Shown here one piece after another: positions 8,143 to 16,388 of a stretch of DNA of 64,000 nucleotides. The position numbers were made by a program, and so were the translations under genes. The DNA lies in assembly GCA_900696575.1 (NCBI GenBank), contig CAADHD010000006.1, positions 1 to 64,000 of the forward strand. The letters run 5' to 3'. This DNA is from an uncultured Bacteroidota bacterium (lineage in GTDB: Bacteria > Bacteroidota > Bacteroidia > AKYH767-A > OLB10). The notes below the pieces were generated by a model, which was given only the letters and a program-made list of their open reading frames with translations, was not told the origin of the DNA and searched no databases. Positions within the stretch are counted from its first letter, which is position 1. Every line of letters starts with the position of its first letter.

Positions 8143-10317
8143 GTGAGAAAAATCGCATTTCTGTTTTTATGGTTTACCGGTTTTCTTCCGTCTGATGCGC
8201 AACCTTTTTTAGTTACCGATTCTTCGGGCCGCGCACTTGAAGGGGCTGTTGTCATTATTAAAGATGCAGGAGGAAAAAACTTTTTTACGGTAACCGGAAA
8301 AGACGGAAAAACAGAAACTCTCAACCGGATTTCGTTTCCGGCTGTTGCTGAAATTTCCATGCTGGGTTATCATACGCAAATGATGACTCTGTATGCCAAC
8401 GAATCACTTTTCAGAATTTCATTACCATCAAAACAGTATCAGTTGCAGGATGTAATGATAACCGGCCAGGCTGCACCGGTTACTGTAAATGAAATCATGC
8501 AGGATGCCCTAATCATCAGCAGGGATAAAATGCAACTCCTCACTGCTTCCGGCCTTGAAAGCATCATGCAATACGAATCAACAGCCGCGATCAGCCGCGA
8601 TCCGGTACTGGGCAGCAACCTCAGCCTGCGCGGACTCTCAGGCAACAACATTAAATACCTTGTGGATGGCGTGCCTGTTACAGGCAGGATGAACGGTTTT
8701 GTTGACCTCTCTCAACTGAATATTGAAAACGCACGGCAGGTTGAAATTATCAATGGCCCTATGGCTGTCAATTACGGCAGCGATGCCCATGGCGGAGTGA
8801 TTAACATCATCACCAACGGAAAAAAAGAAAGCAAGGCAAGCATTTCAGGAATGGCAGAAACATCCGGAAGGTTTAATACAAACGCTATGGCTGATTACAC
8901 TTCAGGAAAATCATCTTTCGGAATCCATGCAGGCCGCGATTTTTTTGAAGGCTGGAATGCTGCACAGGAAACCCGCTGGAAACTTTGGAAACCTAAAACT
9001 CAATACACGGCCGCAATAAATACTTCGCACCGGTTTTCAGGATTAGTGCTTTCTGCTTCGGTTGATCTTCTGGATGAAAAACTTTCCAACAAAGGCGAAC
9101 CTGTCATTACCCCTTATTATGCTTATGCTTTTGATGAATATTACATCACACGCAGATGGATAAACCGTATTACTGCCGATTACATGATTCATAACGATTC
9201 GCGGATTAACACCACTCTGGCGTATTCGCTCTTCGACAGAATTAAAAACCGTTACCGCAAAGACATGGTGTCGCTGCAGGAAACAATGACCGGTCAGGCT
9301 GAGCAGGATACTTCATCTCTTAACTCACTTCACTTCAGAACAGATTACAGTTTTAAATCACCCGATAAAAAAATTTCATTCCTTACCGGAACGGAGTATA
9401 ACCATGAAACGGCAGAAGGAAAACGAACAGGCGGTAAACAAACCGAATACAATGCAGCCGCTTACGGTACTGCCGAATGGCAGGCAATGGTGAACTGGAG
9501 AATTATGCCCGGCATCCGATTTAATTATTTAAGTACTGTATCCTTCCGGCTGATTCCCGCCATGAGCATTCGCTATGATATAACGGAAAAATTATTTCTG
9601 CGCAGTAATTATTCCATGGGCTTCCGTCAGCCTTCGCTAAAGGAGCGGTTTATGGATTTTCAGGATGTGAATCACCACATCAGCGGAAATGAACACCTGC
9701 TTCCCGAAACTTCGCACAACTTTACCCTCTCTGTTAATGCCGAAAAACAAACCGGAAAAATTTTGCTTACTGCCGCTCCGCAGTTTTATTTCACCTCCAT
9801 CAGCGATATGATTACGCTGGCACAAGTAAATGAAAACAGCAATCTATACTCCTACATTAACATCGGCAAATTTCAGACTCAGGGCGTTACTGTTTCGCTG
9901 AGTGCAAGAGCCGGGAAACTGAATGCGAATGCCGGAATGTCAATTAACGGAATCAGAGATGATCTGATGAATAAAACCAATTACTCGCCCGGAGTTAACG
10001 GTTCGGTTATGTTCAAGCATGAAAAATCAGGCATAAGCACTGGCATGTTTATCCGCTGGTCGGGCCGCAGTTATGTTTATGCCACCGGTAATGCAGGAAT
10101 TACCTCACTCAGGCAGGAATCTTTTACGATGGCCGAAACTTCCGTATCAAAAAATTTTTTCAATAACAGAATCACTTTTCAAACTGGAATAAAAAATCTG
10201 TTTGATGTAAAACGCATTGAAACTTCAGGAACCGGTGGCATTCATTCCACTAACAGCCTGCTTGCCGGAACGGGTAGAAGCTATTTTGTAAAACTCACTT
10301 TAAGCACAGGAAAATGA
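8143..10317 (+). CDS. TonB-dependent outer-membrane receptor, haem-receptor (HmuR) type
   Basis: From the GTG start the product has 724 residues and opens with a signal peptide (VRKIAFLFLWFTGFLPSDA). A short carboxypeptidase-regulatory-like beta domain follows (~25-100), then a plug with SLRGLSGNNIKYLVDGVPV and VEIINGPMAVNYGSDAHGGVINI, then the barrel. In the barrel, FRQPSLKERF and GNEHLLPETS correspond to the FRAP and NPNL motifs of haem receptors, and a His pair lies between them. Two HmuY-type genes follow, the first overlapping by 4 bp. I infer haem or haemoprotein-iron uptake across the outer membrane, powered by TonB. A siderophore or other substrate cannot be excluded. Confidence 0.85.
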   Translation: MRKIAFLFLWFTGFLPSDAQPFLVTDSSGRALEGAVVIIKDAGGKNFFTVTGKDGKTETLNRISFPAVAEISMLGYHTQMMTLYANESLFRISLPSKQYQLQDVMITGQAAPVTVNEIMQDALIISRDKMQLLTASGLESIMQYESTAAISRDPVLGSNLSLRGLSGNNIKYLVDGVPVTGRMNGFVDLSQLNIENARQVEIINGPMAVNYGSDAHGGVINIITNGKKESKASISGMAETSGRFNTNAMADYTSGKSSFGIHAGRDFFEGWNAAQETRWKLWKPKTQYTAAINTSHRFSGLVLSASVDLLDEKLSNKGEPVITPYYAYAFDEYYITRRWINRITADYMIHNDSRINTTLAYSLFDRIKNRYRKDMVSLQETMTGQAEQDTSSLNSLHFRTDYSFKSPDKKISFLTGTEYNHETAEGKRTGGKQTEYNAAAYGTAEWQAMVNWRIMPGIRFNYLSTVSFRLIPAMSIRYDITEKLFLRSNYSMGFRQPSLKERFMDFQDVNHHISGNEHLLPETSHNFTLSVNAEKQTGKILLTAAPQFYFTSISDMITLAQVNENSNLYSYINIGKFQTQGVTVSLSARAGKLNANAGMSINGIRDDLMNKTNYSPGVNGSVMFKHEKSGISTGMFIRWSGRSYVYATGNAGITSLRQESFTMAETSVSKNFFNNRITFQTGIKNLFDVKRIETSGTGGIHSTNSLLAGTGRSYFVKLTLSTGK

Positions 10318-11324
10318 AACGGCTGATCGGATTCGGATTACTGATTTTACTTTTTGCTTCCTGCGAAAAAGAAGATACGGCTATTACACTTCCTCCGCCT
10401 GGCGATTTACAACTGATGACTGCCCGCATGGGGGTGAATTACGACACGATGGTATTCGTAAGCCTGAAAACAGGATTGGCTTTTTCACACTTTAACCGCA
10501 GTTATGATTTAGCATTTGAATCAACGGCTGACGGCTGGCGCATTTACCTGAACAGCGCACAATTAATGTTGGCAGGTTCCAAACCGGTGTTTGATTTAAC
10601 AGCAGCCGATACTGCCGGCATAATCTGGAAACCCGATGATGCTTCCCTGCATGATGATTCGCTGGCCATCGGAAAATGGTGTAACGATGCAGGACAAAAC
10701 ATAAAAGGCGTGGTATTCATTGACCGCGGCAAACCCTTCTTTACAGGTTCTGACCGTTTTCGCAAAATGCTGATTGATGAAGTGTCAGGCAATGAGTACA
10801 AAATCCGCTTTTCAAAACTGAATAATACCGGACTGACAGATTTTTTCCTTCCGAAAAATGCTGCTTATTCGCTTGTCTATTTTTCATTTGATAACAACGG
10901 TGAAATTAAAACGCTTGCTCCTCCCCGCAATGACTGGGATTTTGTTTTTACACGCTATACGCATACCTATTACGATGAGCCTCTCTCCTCGCCTTTCCGT
11001 TATTACTTAGTGAGTGGCGCAGTGCTCAACAAATGGAACGGCAGTCTTAATGAACTGGTAAAAAAAGACAGTACGGCAGGATACATTCCGTTTGAAGAAG
11101 CAAGCTATCCGGCCATTCTCGGCATTCCGCTGAATAACCGTGCCGATGCTGTGGGTTTTGACTGGAAATACTTTGACTTCAACAACAACACGTATTACAT
11201 CCGGCAGAATCAATGGTACCTGCTGAAAAATTTTGAAAGCATTTATTACAAACTGCGCTTTATTGATTTTTATGACGAAGCCGGCAACAAAGGCGCAGCC
11301 CGTTTTGAATTTCAACGCTTATAA
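10314..11324 (+). CDS. HmuY-family haem-binding lipoprotein
   Basis: A 336-residue lipoprotein with lipobox LLFASC (Cys at residue 17), so it is likely exposed at the outer membrane. The body follows HmuY-family patterns: YDTMVFVSLKTGLAFSHFNR followed by YDLAFE, a second strand set WDFVFTRYTHTYYDEPLS, and the diagnostic ending IYYKLRFIDFYDEAGNKG and FEFQRL. HmuY of Porphyromonas takes haem from host proteins and hands it to HmuR. The gene overlaps the receptor gene by 4 bp. Haem ligands cannot be assigned by eye. Being longer than the roughly 215-residue Porphyromonas protein, it may carry an extra domain. Confidence 0.82.
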   Translation: MKRLIGFGLLILLFASCEKEDTAITLPPPGDLQLMTARMGVNYDTMVFVSLKTGLAFSHFNRSYDLAFESTADGWRIYLNSAQLMLAGSKPVFDLTAADTAGIIWKPDDASLHDDSLAIGKWCNDAGQNIKGVVFIDRGKPFFTGSDRFRKMLIDEVSGNEYKIRFSKLNNTGLTDFFLPKNAAYSLVYFSFDNNGEIKTLAPPRNDWDFVFTRYTHTYYDEPLSSPFRYYLVSGAVLNKWNGSLNELVKKDSTAGYIPFEEASYPAILGIPLNNRADAVGFDWKYFDFNNNTYYIRQNQWYLLKNFESIYYKLRFIDFYDEAGNKGAARFEFQRL

Positions 11325-11352
11325 CTCACATACACCTTTAACATTTACACCA

Positions 11353-12591
11353 ATGAAAAAATCAATCGCACTGCTCGCATTTTTTACTCAGGCTGCCCTT
11401 GCTCAGCAAAATGAAACCGTAACCATCAATCCGGGCTATACCCATCAGGCTTTTTACAGCATGGGTAATGGAACAGTGGTTACTCCGGTTAATACAGACT
11501 GGGATCTGGCTTTTCAGATTTCGGGATTTGAAGCTTCCATACTTGTTAACTCCAAAAACAATGTAAGATTGTTTAATGCCGATCGGGAAGCTTCTGAATG
11601 GAATCAGATCACTCCTCTTGATACCATCGGTTATCTCAATTCATCCAATGAACTGTTTAACAGCGATACAAGCTGGAGGCGTGGCGCTTTCAATCAGACC
11701 AACAACCCGGCTGACCAGTTTGATCTTGGCTGGGGCAATTATGATTTTGCCACGCATATCGTAACCGGTGATTCGCTTTATTATATCCGCCTTGCTAACG
11801 GGCAGGTAAAAAAACTGCAGATTATCAATCTGGCGAATGGCGCATACAACTTCCGCTTTGCCGATACCGATGGCAGCAATGAAGTAACTGCTTCTCTCAG
11901 TAAATCTGCTTTTCAGGGAAAGCTGTTCGGCTACTATTCCATCGTAAATCAAACTACGCTTGACCGCGAGCCGCTGAAAAATGATTTTGATTTGGTGTTT
12001 ACTCAGTACTTGGCTGTGTTTCCGCTTACTTACAAAGTAACCGGTGTGTTGCAGAATGACAGCGTGCCGGCCATTAAAGTTTATCCTGTGGATGTTGCTG
12101 CTGCTACCACCAACGGACAGAATTATTCCTATCACATCAATACAATTGGTTACGACTGGAAAGCATTTGACCTTAACAACAACCAGTGGGTAATTGAAGA
12201 CTCACTGGTGTATTTTTTGAAAGACCGTAGCGGTAATTACTGGAAACTATGGTTTACCGGCTTTGGCGGATCAGCTAATGGAAATTTCCATTTCACCAAG
12301 GAGCAGGTTACTCCGCTCAACATATCAGAACCTCAATCGCTGAATATCATTTCTGTTTATCCCAATCCCGCCAATGATTTACTCAACTTGATAGTTGACG
12401 GAATGAATGCAGCAGCCATACAATTGATTATTGCTGACATGAGCGGACGCAAGGTGCAGGAGCAAACACTTACGAACCATGCCGGATGGAATCATCATCA
12501 GATAAATTTGAAAAAACTTACCGGTGGGATGTATTCCGTGCAATTGATTTCAGAAGGGTACATTACCATGCTTAAGGTGATGAAGGAGTAA
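11353..12591 (+). CDS. HmuY-like protein with T9SS sorting domain
   Basis: The ATG at 11353 gives a clean signal peptide (MKKSIALLAFFTQAALAQ) and a 412-residue product; an upstream in-frame ATG lies inside the previous gene. Residues ~20-315 repeat the HmuY pattern: NTDWDLAFQISGFE, a central NDFDLVFTQYL, and the ending YFLKDRSGNYWKLWFTGFGG. Residues ~330-412 form a type A sorting domain (VYPNPANDLLNL, IADMSGRKVQEQ, LTGGMYSVQL, ending KVMKE). The protein should therefore be exported by the type IX system and be released or attached to the cell surface, unlike its lipid-anchored neighbour. Its role as a secreted haem scavenger is inferred. Confidence 0.82.
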   Translation: MKKSIALLAFFTQAALAQQNETVTINPGYTHQAFYSMGNGTVVTPVNTDWDLAFQISGFEASILVNSKNNVRLFNADREASEWNQITPLDTIGYLNSSNELFNSDTSWRRGAFNQTNNPADQFDLGWGNYDFATHIVTGDSLYYIRLANGQVKKLQIINLANGAYNFRFADTDGSNEVTASLSKSAFQGKLFGYYSIVNQTTLDREPLKNDFDLVFTQYLAVFPLTYKVTGVLQNDSVPAIKVYPVDVAAATTNGQNYSYHINTIGYDWKAFDLNNNQWVIEDSLVYFLKDRSGNYWKLWFTGFGGSANGNFHFTKEQVTPLNISEPQSLNIISVYPNPANDLLNLIVDGMNAAAIQLIIADMSGRKVQEQTLTNHAGWNHHQINLKKLTGGMYSVQLISEGYITMLKVMKE

Positions 12592-12630
12592 TTTAATTGT
12601 TATTTGTCGATTTGCTTCTGATAATCTGTC

Positions 12631-12658
12631 TGGGGATGCCTCGCTTCCCGGCTTGTCA
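12631..12658. repeat. Half-copy of a dispersed palindromic repeat
   Basis: The sequence GGGATGCCTCGCTTCCCGGC, followed by TTGTCA, resembles the right arm of the palindrome at 23842-23869 (GGGAGATGCCTCGTTCCTCG). No matching left arm is seen. It probably represents a decayed member of a small intergenic repeat family. Confidence 0.4.
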
Positions 12659-12676
12659 AACTCTGTTCTGAATGCA

Positions 12677-12697
12677 GCTGGTGTGCTTTCACCAGCC
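12677..12697 (+). terminator. Hairpin after the HmuY-like gene
   Basis: GCTGGTG and CACCAGC form a 7-bp stem around a six-base loop, followed a few bases on by CTTTTATTT. It lies between the convergent HmuY-like and LytTR genes and may end the haem operon. The T-tract is weak. Confidence 0.45.
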
Positions 12698-12703
12698 TGA
12701 CTT

Positions 12704-13594
12704 TTATTTCCTGATTCTTTTCTTCAATTCCTCATTCATGCTGCGGGCTACCGGAACAGTTTCTTGTACTTCATCGAAACATAAACGGTAACCCTGCGAA
12801 TTGCCTCTGACAGAAACCACTTTATCAACGTTGACAATGTAGCCGCGATGGCAGCGGAAAAATGAAGCATGTGTGTTGCATTGCTCTTGCATTCTTTTCA
12901 AAGTGTTGCGAATCATGACCTGCTTCGTACCATGATTTTCAATCGTTACTACTTTGGAATAGTTATCGGCTGATTCGATGTAGAGAATTTCTTCAGGACT
13001 AAAAGCATATTCATCCTTTCCGTTCTCCGCAACAAAAAAAAGTTTACCGGGTTCCTTTGGTTTCACTTCAGGAGTTTCAATGGCTGCCTTTATCTGATTC
13101 TTTTCATGTTGCAGAAGTTCATGATTCAATTCTGCTGCCCCGGTTTCGTTTTGTTTCAGTAATCGTTTGTAATAAAACATGCTGAATGCTCCGTTAACCA
13201 GAAAACCAATGCCTGCCGTGTAGTAAAACCATTTGAACATGGAAGCTGCCGAAAGCGGTACATGGTACAGGTAATGCGCCAGCAACAGGTTACCAATGGT
13301 AATCATCAGCATTAACAATGTCCAGAACAGAATGTTCTTGCTGACAGTCCACCTTTCTTCGCTGAAATAATTTCTGAATACAGCCGGAAGCAGCATTTCA
13401 AATAATGCCATTGAAACAGATGTTACCGCACCGAACAACAAGAAATTACCAATCATCACAGCGCTTATTCCGGAACGGATTGAAAAAATAAAAATAAGTA
13501 TTACCGATACGAGCAAACCACTGAAAAGCGTAATCCTCAGCCGGTGATTGAAATCATTGTTACGGGGATAAGGGTTGTGAAGAAACTGAAACAT
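12704..13594 (-). CDS. Membrane-bound LytTR-family DNA-binding regulator
   Basis: A 296-residue protein with four hydrophobic helices in the first ~140 residues (around 22-42, 46-70, 86-110 and 118-145), a charged linker, and a LytTR DNA-binding domain at ~195-295. In that domain the segments ILYIESADNYSKVV, TLKRMQEQ, FFRCHRGYIVNVDKV and VARSMNEELKKRI are typical. No receiver aspartate domain is present, so it belongs to the class with membrane segments fused to LytTR rather than to classical response regulators. The stimulus is unknown. It starts 16 bp after the M28 peptidase gene stop on the same strand. Confidence 0.88.
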   Translation of the reverse strand: MFQFLHNPYPRNNDFNHRLRITLFSGLLVSVILIFIFSIRSGISAVMIGNFLLFGAVTSVSMALFEMLLPAVFRNYFSEERWTVSKNILFWTLLMLMITIGNLLLAHYLYHVPLSAASMFKWFYYTAGIGFLVNGAFSMFYYKRLLKQNETGAAELNHELLQHEKNQIKAAIETPEVKPKEPGKLFFVAENGKDEYAFSPEEILYIESADNYSKVVTIENHGTKQVMIRNTLKRMQEQCNTHASFFRCHRGYIVNVDKVVSVRGNSQGYRLCFDEVQETVPVARSMNEELKKRIRK

Positions 13595-13610
13595 CCGGAA
13601 TGCTTAAAAA

Positions 13611-15287
13611 TCAAAACTCCACTTCTGCTTCTTTCTCTTCTTCTCCGCGTTTGAATTTTACGATAGCCTTTTCGCCTTTTTTGAATTTGCCGAGCGCCTG
13701 CATGTAGCTCATCATGTCATGCACTTTTTGCTCGCCAATGGCAAGAATGATGTCGCCAGCTTTCAGCCCGGCTTTGGCAGCAGGTTTGCCATCGCTTACT
13801 CCGTCAATGCGCATGCCTGTGCCGTCATATACATAATCCGGAACAACGCCCAGAGTTACTTTAAAGCGCGGGGTATCGCGGCTGTCGGCATCCTGTGTTT
13901 TGGCAAATGCGATTTTGCCTTTGCTGTCTAATCGCGAAATCAGTTCGAGTATTATTTTCAATACGGAAACCTGTCCGTCATAGTTGATTTTGTCTTCATC
14001 ATCGGATGGTTTGTGATAATCTTCGTGAGTACCCGAGAAGAAATGAATGGCCGGAATACCGGCAAGATAAAATGAAGTATGGTCAGATGGGCCGATACCG
14101 CTTTCCGAAGTTTTAATAGTGATGGAATCAATCATCAATCCATCAAATGCCGATTTCCATTCAGGCGAAGTACCGGCACCAAGAACCTGAAGGATTTTTG
14201 TATCGGATTTCAGGCGGCCAACCATATCCATGTTGAGCATGTAATTAATGCGCGAAGTATCAATGGTCGGGTTTTTAACAAAGTGAGAAGAGCCGAGCAA
14301 TCCCATCTCTTCGCCACTGAAAGCAATGAACAGGTAATTATTATTCCTGCCAACAGGCTGGCTGAGCAGACGCGCTAATTCAATCAATGCTGCTGTTCCG
14401 CTGGCATTATCATCGGCTCCGTTATGAATGGCGGGTTTGCCGCGGTAGAGAGAGCCATCATGACCGTAACCGAGGTGGTCGTAATGCGCACCAATGACAA
14501 CAGTATTGCTTGCACCTTTATCAAGCAAGGCAACAACATTATGCCCGGTTTTTTCTTCTTTCATCAATTCGGTTGTGATATCGGCATTCACTACGGTGGC
14601 ATCAAGTAAGGTTTTTAATGCTTTGCCTGTGGCGAATACTACAGGAATTTTGGAAGGAGCAATTCTGCGCGAGTAAGATGCAGGCGGATTCTCTACCTCT
14701 TTTTTTGTGTTGATGAAAATGATACCTGCTGCTCCCTGTTCAATGGCTTTGTCAATTTTGGCGCGCAGGTCAATATGCATGGCAAACTTGCTGTGAGGAT
14801 TGTTGCCTTCGGGCGAAGAGATTTCAAGCATCACAATTTTTCCTTTCACGTCTTTGCCTTCGTAGTCGTTATGGTTAAGGTCGTGGGCAATAATTCCGTA
14901 ACCTGCTTTCATCACTTCACCCTTTACTGATGCATTGGCCGAGTAAGCCAACGGATAAAAGTCTTTACCCGGGCTGAATTTTTTTCCATTCAATACCATG
15001 CTGTTGTTCTTACCCATCAGAATGCGGGCAGTGAAGGTGAACGGCTGCAGATAATCCTGAGTGCCGGCAGCAAGTAAACCGAGTTTACGGAACTGTTGAC
15101 TCAAATAGCGGTAAGCTTTTTCTTCACCGGCAGAACCGGTTTCGCGGCCTTCGAGCGAATCGTGAGCCAGAATGGTGATGTGTTTTTTAAGACTGTCTTT
15201 TACGGCTGGTACGTTAACAGCAGGCGGCTGTGCCTGCAGGCAAAGGCTTACAATAAAAAGAAAGGAGAATGCGAAAACTTTTTTCAT
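13611..15287 (-). CDS. Secreted M28-family zinc aminopeptidase with PA and PDZ domains
   Basis: A 558-residue protein with signal peptide MKKVFAFSFLFIVSLCLQAQ. A protease-associated insert (~120-240) precedes the catalytic part. Zinc-site motifs are all present: VVIGAHYDHLG (His), HNGADDNASGTAAL (bridging Asp), FIAFSGEEMGLLGS (catalytic Glu-Glu), MLNMDMVGR (Asp) and GTHEDYHKPSDD (His). The last ~90 residues are a PDZ domain (GMRIDGVSDGKPAAKAGLK, then DIILAIGEQKV). It is expected to release N-terminal amino acids from peptides in the periplasm or outside. A CAAANNTA (minus-strand TAAGTTTG) lies 25 bp upstream of its start. Confidence 0.93.
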   Translation of the reverse strand: MKKVFAFSFLFIVSLCLQAQPPAVNVPAVKDSLKKHITILAHDSLEGRETGSAGEEKAYRYLSQQFRKLGLLAAGTQDYLQPFTFTARILMGKNNSMVLNGKKFSPGKDFYPLAYSANASVKGEVMKAGYGIIAHDLNHNDYEGKDVKGKIVMLEISSPEGNNPHSKFAMHIDLRAKIDKAIEQGAAGIIFINTKKEVENPPASYSRRIAPSKIPVVFATGKALKTLLDATVVNADITTELMKEEKTGHNVVALLDKGASNTVVIGAHYDHLGYGHDGSLYRGKPAIHNGADDNASGTAALIELARLLSQPVGRNNNYLFIAFSGEEMGLLGSSHFVKNPTIDTSRINYMLNMDMVGRLKSDTKILQVLGAGTSPEWKSAFDGLMIDSITIKTSESGIGPSDHTSFYLAGIPAIHFFSGTHEDYHKPSDDEDKINYDGQVSVLKIILELISRLDSKGKIAFAKTQDADSRDTPRFKVTLGVVPDYVYDGTGMRIDGVSDGKPAAKAGLKAGDIILAIGEQKVHDMMSYMQALGKFKKGEKAIVKFKRGEEEKEAEVEF

Positions 15288-15311
15288 GATGGTTTAAAAA
15301 GGATGGGATGG

Positions 15312-15319
15312 CAAACTTA
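15312..15319 (-). promoter_or_regulatory. -7 box of the M28 peptidase gene
   Basis: The minus strand reads TAAGTTTG, a match to TAnnTTTG, 25 bp before the peptidase ATG at 15287. The spacing gives a leader of roughly 20 nt. Confidence 0.4.
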
Positions 15320-15488
15320 GGGGATGGGAAGGAGAAACGGAATGCAGAATCTTTCAGGAATCGTTTGTGAGAACACAAACGATTTGTTGATTCTATAAAC
15401 AGACGGTGAAATTTTTCATGCGGTTTACTGATGACATAATGAAACACGCTTAGGGCCGTTTTAATGTCAGTTTGGTAAAGCATTATCC

Positions 15489-16217
15489 TCACCCTCCAAA
15501 CACCTCCTGCAGCACTTCCAATGAACGTATCTGCACGGGCTGCGGAAGATGGTGTGAAAAATACTCGGTAAGTGTTTTAAGAACGGCCGTGCGCTGCCGA
15601 GCAGTCATCAGTACCATATCAAAATTTTCAATGTCGCTCTGCTGAAGCAGATAGATAAACTTAGCCGTTTCGGGTGTGGTGGAGTGCATGGCTGATTCAT
15701 CGGCAAGATGAAATTGTCCTGTGGAAAGATTGAACACACAGCCATCGCTGTAGCCTTTTTTATCAGGATAAAAACCAAGGTAACGCATCAGCCGCAGAAG
15801 ATAAAAATGATGAAACGTATGATAGCCCTGTGGCATCAAATCGAAATAACGGACAGACTGCGCAGTGAAATCGAATAAATCAAGGTGAGGGTCGCTGTCC
15901 TGAAGAGAACGGTAGAGAATTTCAGAAATAAAAATGGCAATGGATGTTTTTGCCGGATTGGTAATTACATCATTCATCGGAAAAACCTGCTGAATTTCTT
16001 TGAACCGTTTGAGCGCTGTGGTGTTTTTACGGTACACCACCATCTCCACCATGCTCAAAGGCTGAAATAAAGAACTGCTGAACCGCGGTTTTGATTTACG
16101 TACTCCGTTTACCATGTACGACTGCATTCCGTATTGACGCGTAAACACATGCGCCACCATACTGGTTTCGCTGTACGGAACCGTATGCAGCACTATTCCC
16201 TGCGTTTTTTCGAGCAT
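15489..16217 (-). CDS. recO: DNA repair protein RecO
   Basis: A 242-residue RecO homologue, which helps load RecA onto SSB-coated single-stranded DNA in the RecFOR pathway. The N-terminal OB-fold begins MLEKTQGIVLHTVPYSETS, with VFTRQYGMQSYMVNGVRKSK following, as in Bacteroidota RecO. The C-terminal helical part contains FHHFYLLRLMRYLGFYPD and the ending VQIRSLEVLQEVF. As in many Bacteroidota RecO proteins, no zinc-binding Cys cluster is obvious. Its start codon lies 4 nt from a TACCTTTG box, suggesting a leaderless mRNA. recO next to porZ is a neighbourhood I recognise from this phylum. Confidence 0.93.
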   Translation of the reverse strand: MLEKTQGIVLHTVPYSETSMVAHVFTRQYGMQSYMVNGVRKSKPRFSSSLFQPLSMVEMVVYRKNTTALKRFKEIQQVFPMNDVITNPAKTSIAIFISEILYRSLQDSDPHLDLFDFTAQSVRYFDLMPQGYHTFHHFYLLRLMRYLGFYPDKKGYSDGCVFNLSTGQFHLADESAMHSTTPETAKFIYLLQQSDIENFDMVLMTARQRTAVLKTLTEYFSHHLPQPVQIRSLEVLQEVFGG

Positions 16218-16221
16218 GGGG

Positions 16222-16229
16222 CAAAGGTA
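16222..16229 (-). promoter_or_regulatory. -7 box of recO
   Basis: The minus strand reads TACCTTTG, then CCCC, then the recO ATG. The perfect box with 4-nt spacing predicts transcription starting at or near the start codon. Confidence 0.5.
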
Positions 16230-16388
16230 GAGGGTGTAGTGGGGAGTTCGTAGTGGAGAGAAAAGGAGTAATTAGCAGAGCGTTTTTAGAGAAAAGACCG
16301 GAGACCAGTGAAACTTCCAATCCGAACTCCCTGCCAATTGTTACCAACTGAATTATAAACCTCAATGAGATTCATAACCGCCAATAAC

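Noticed and set aside
11233-11352. Upstream in-frame start for the HmuY-like T9SS protein
   Set aside because: It lies within the preceding HmuY gene, and the ATG at 11353 begins a clean signal peptide.
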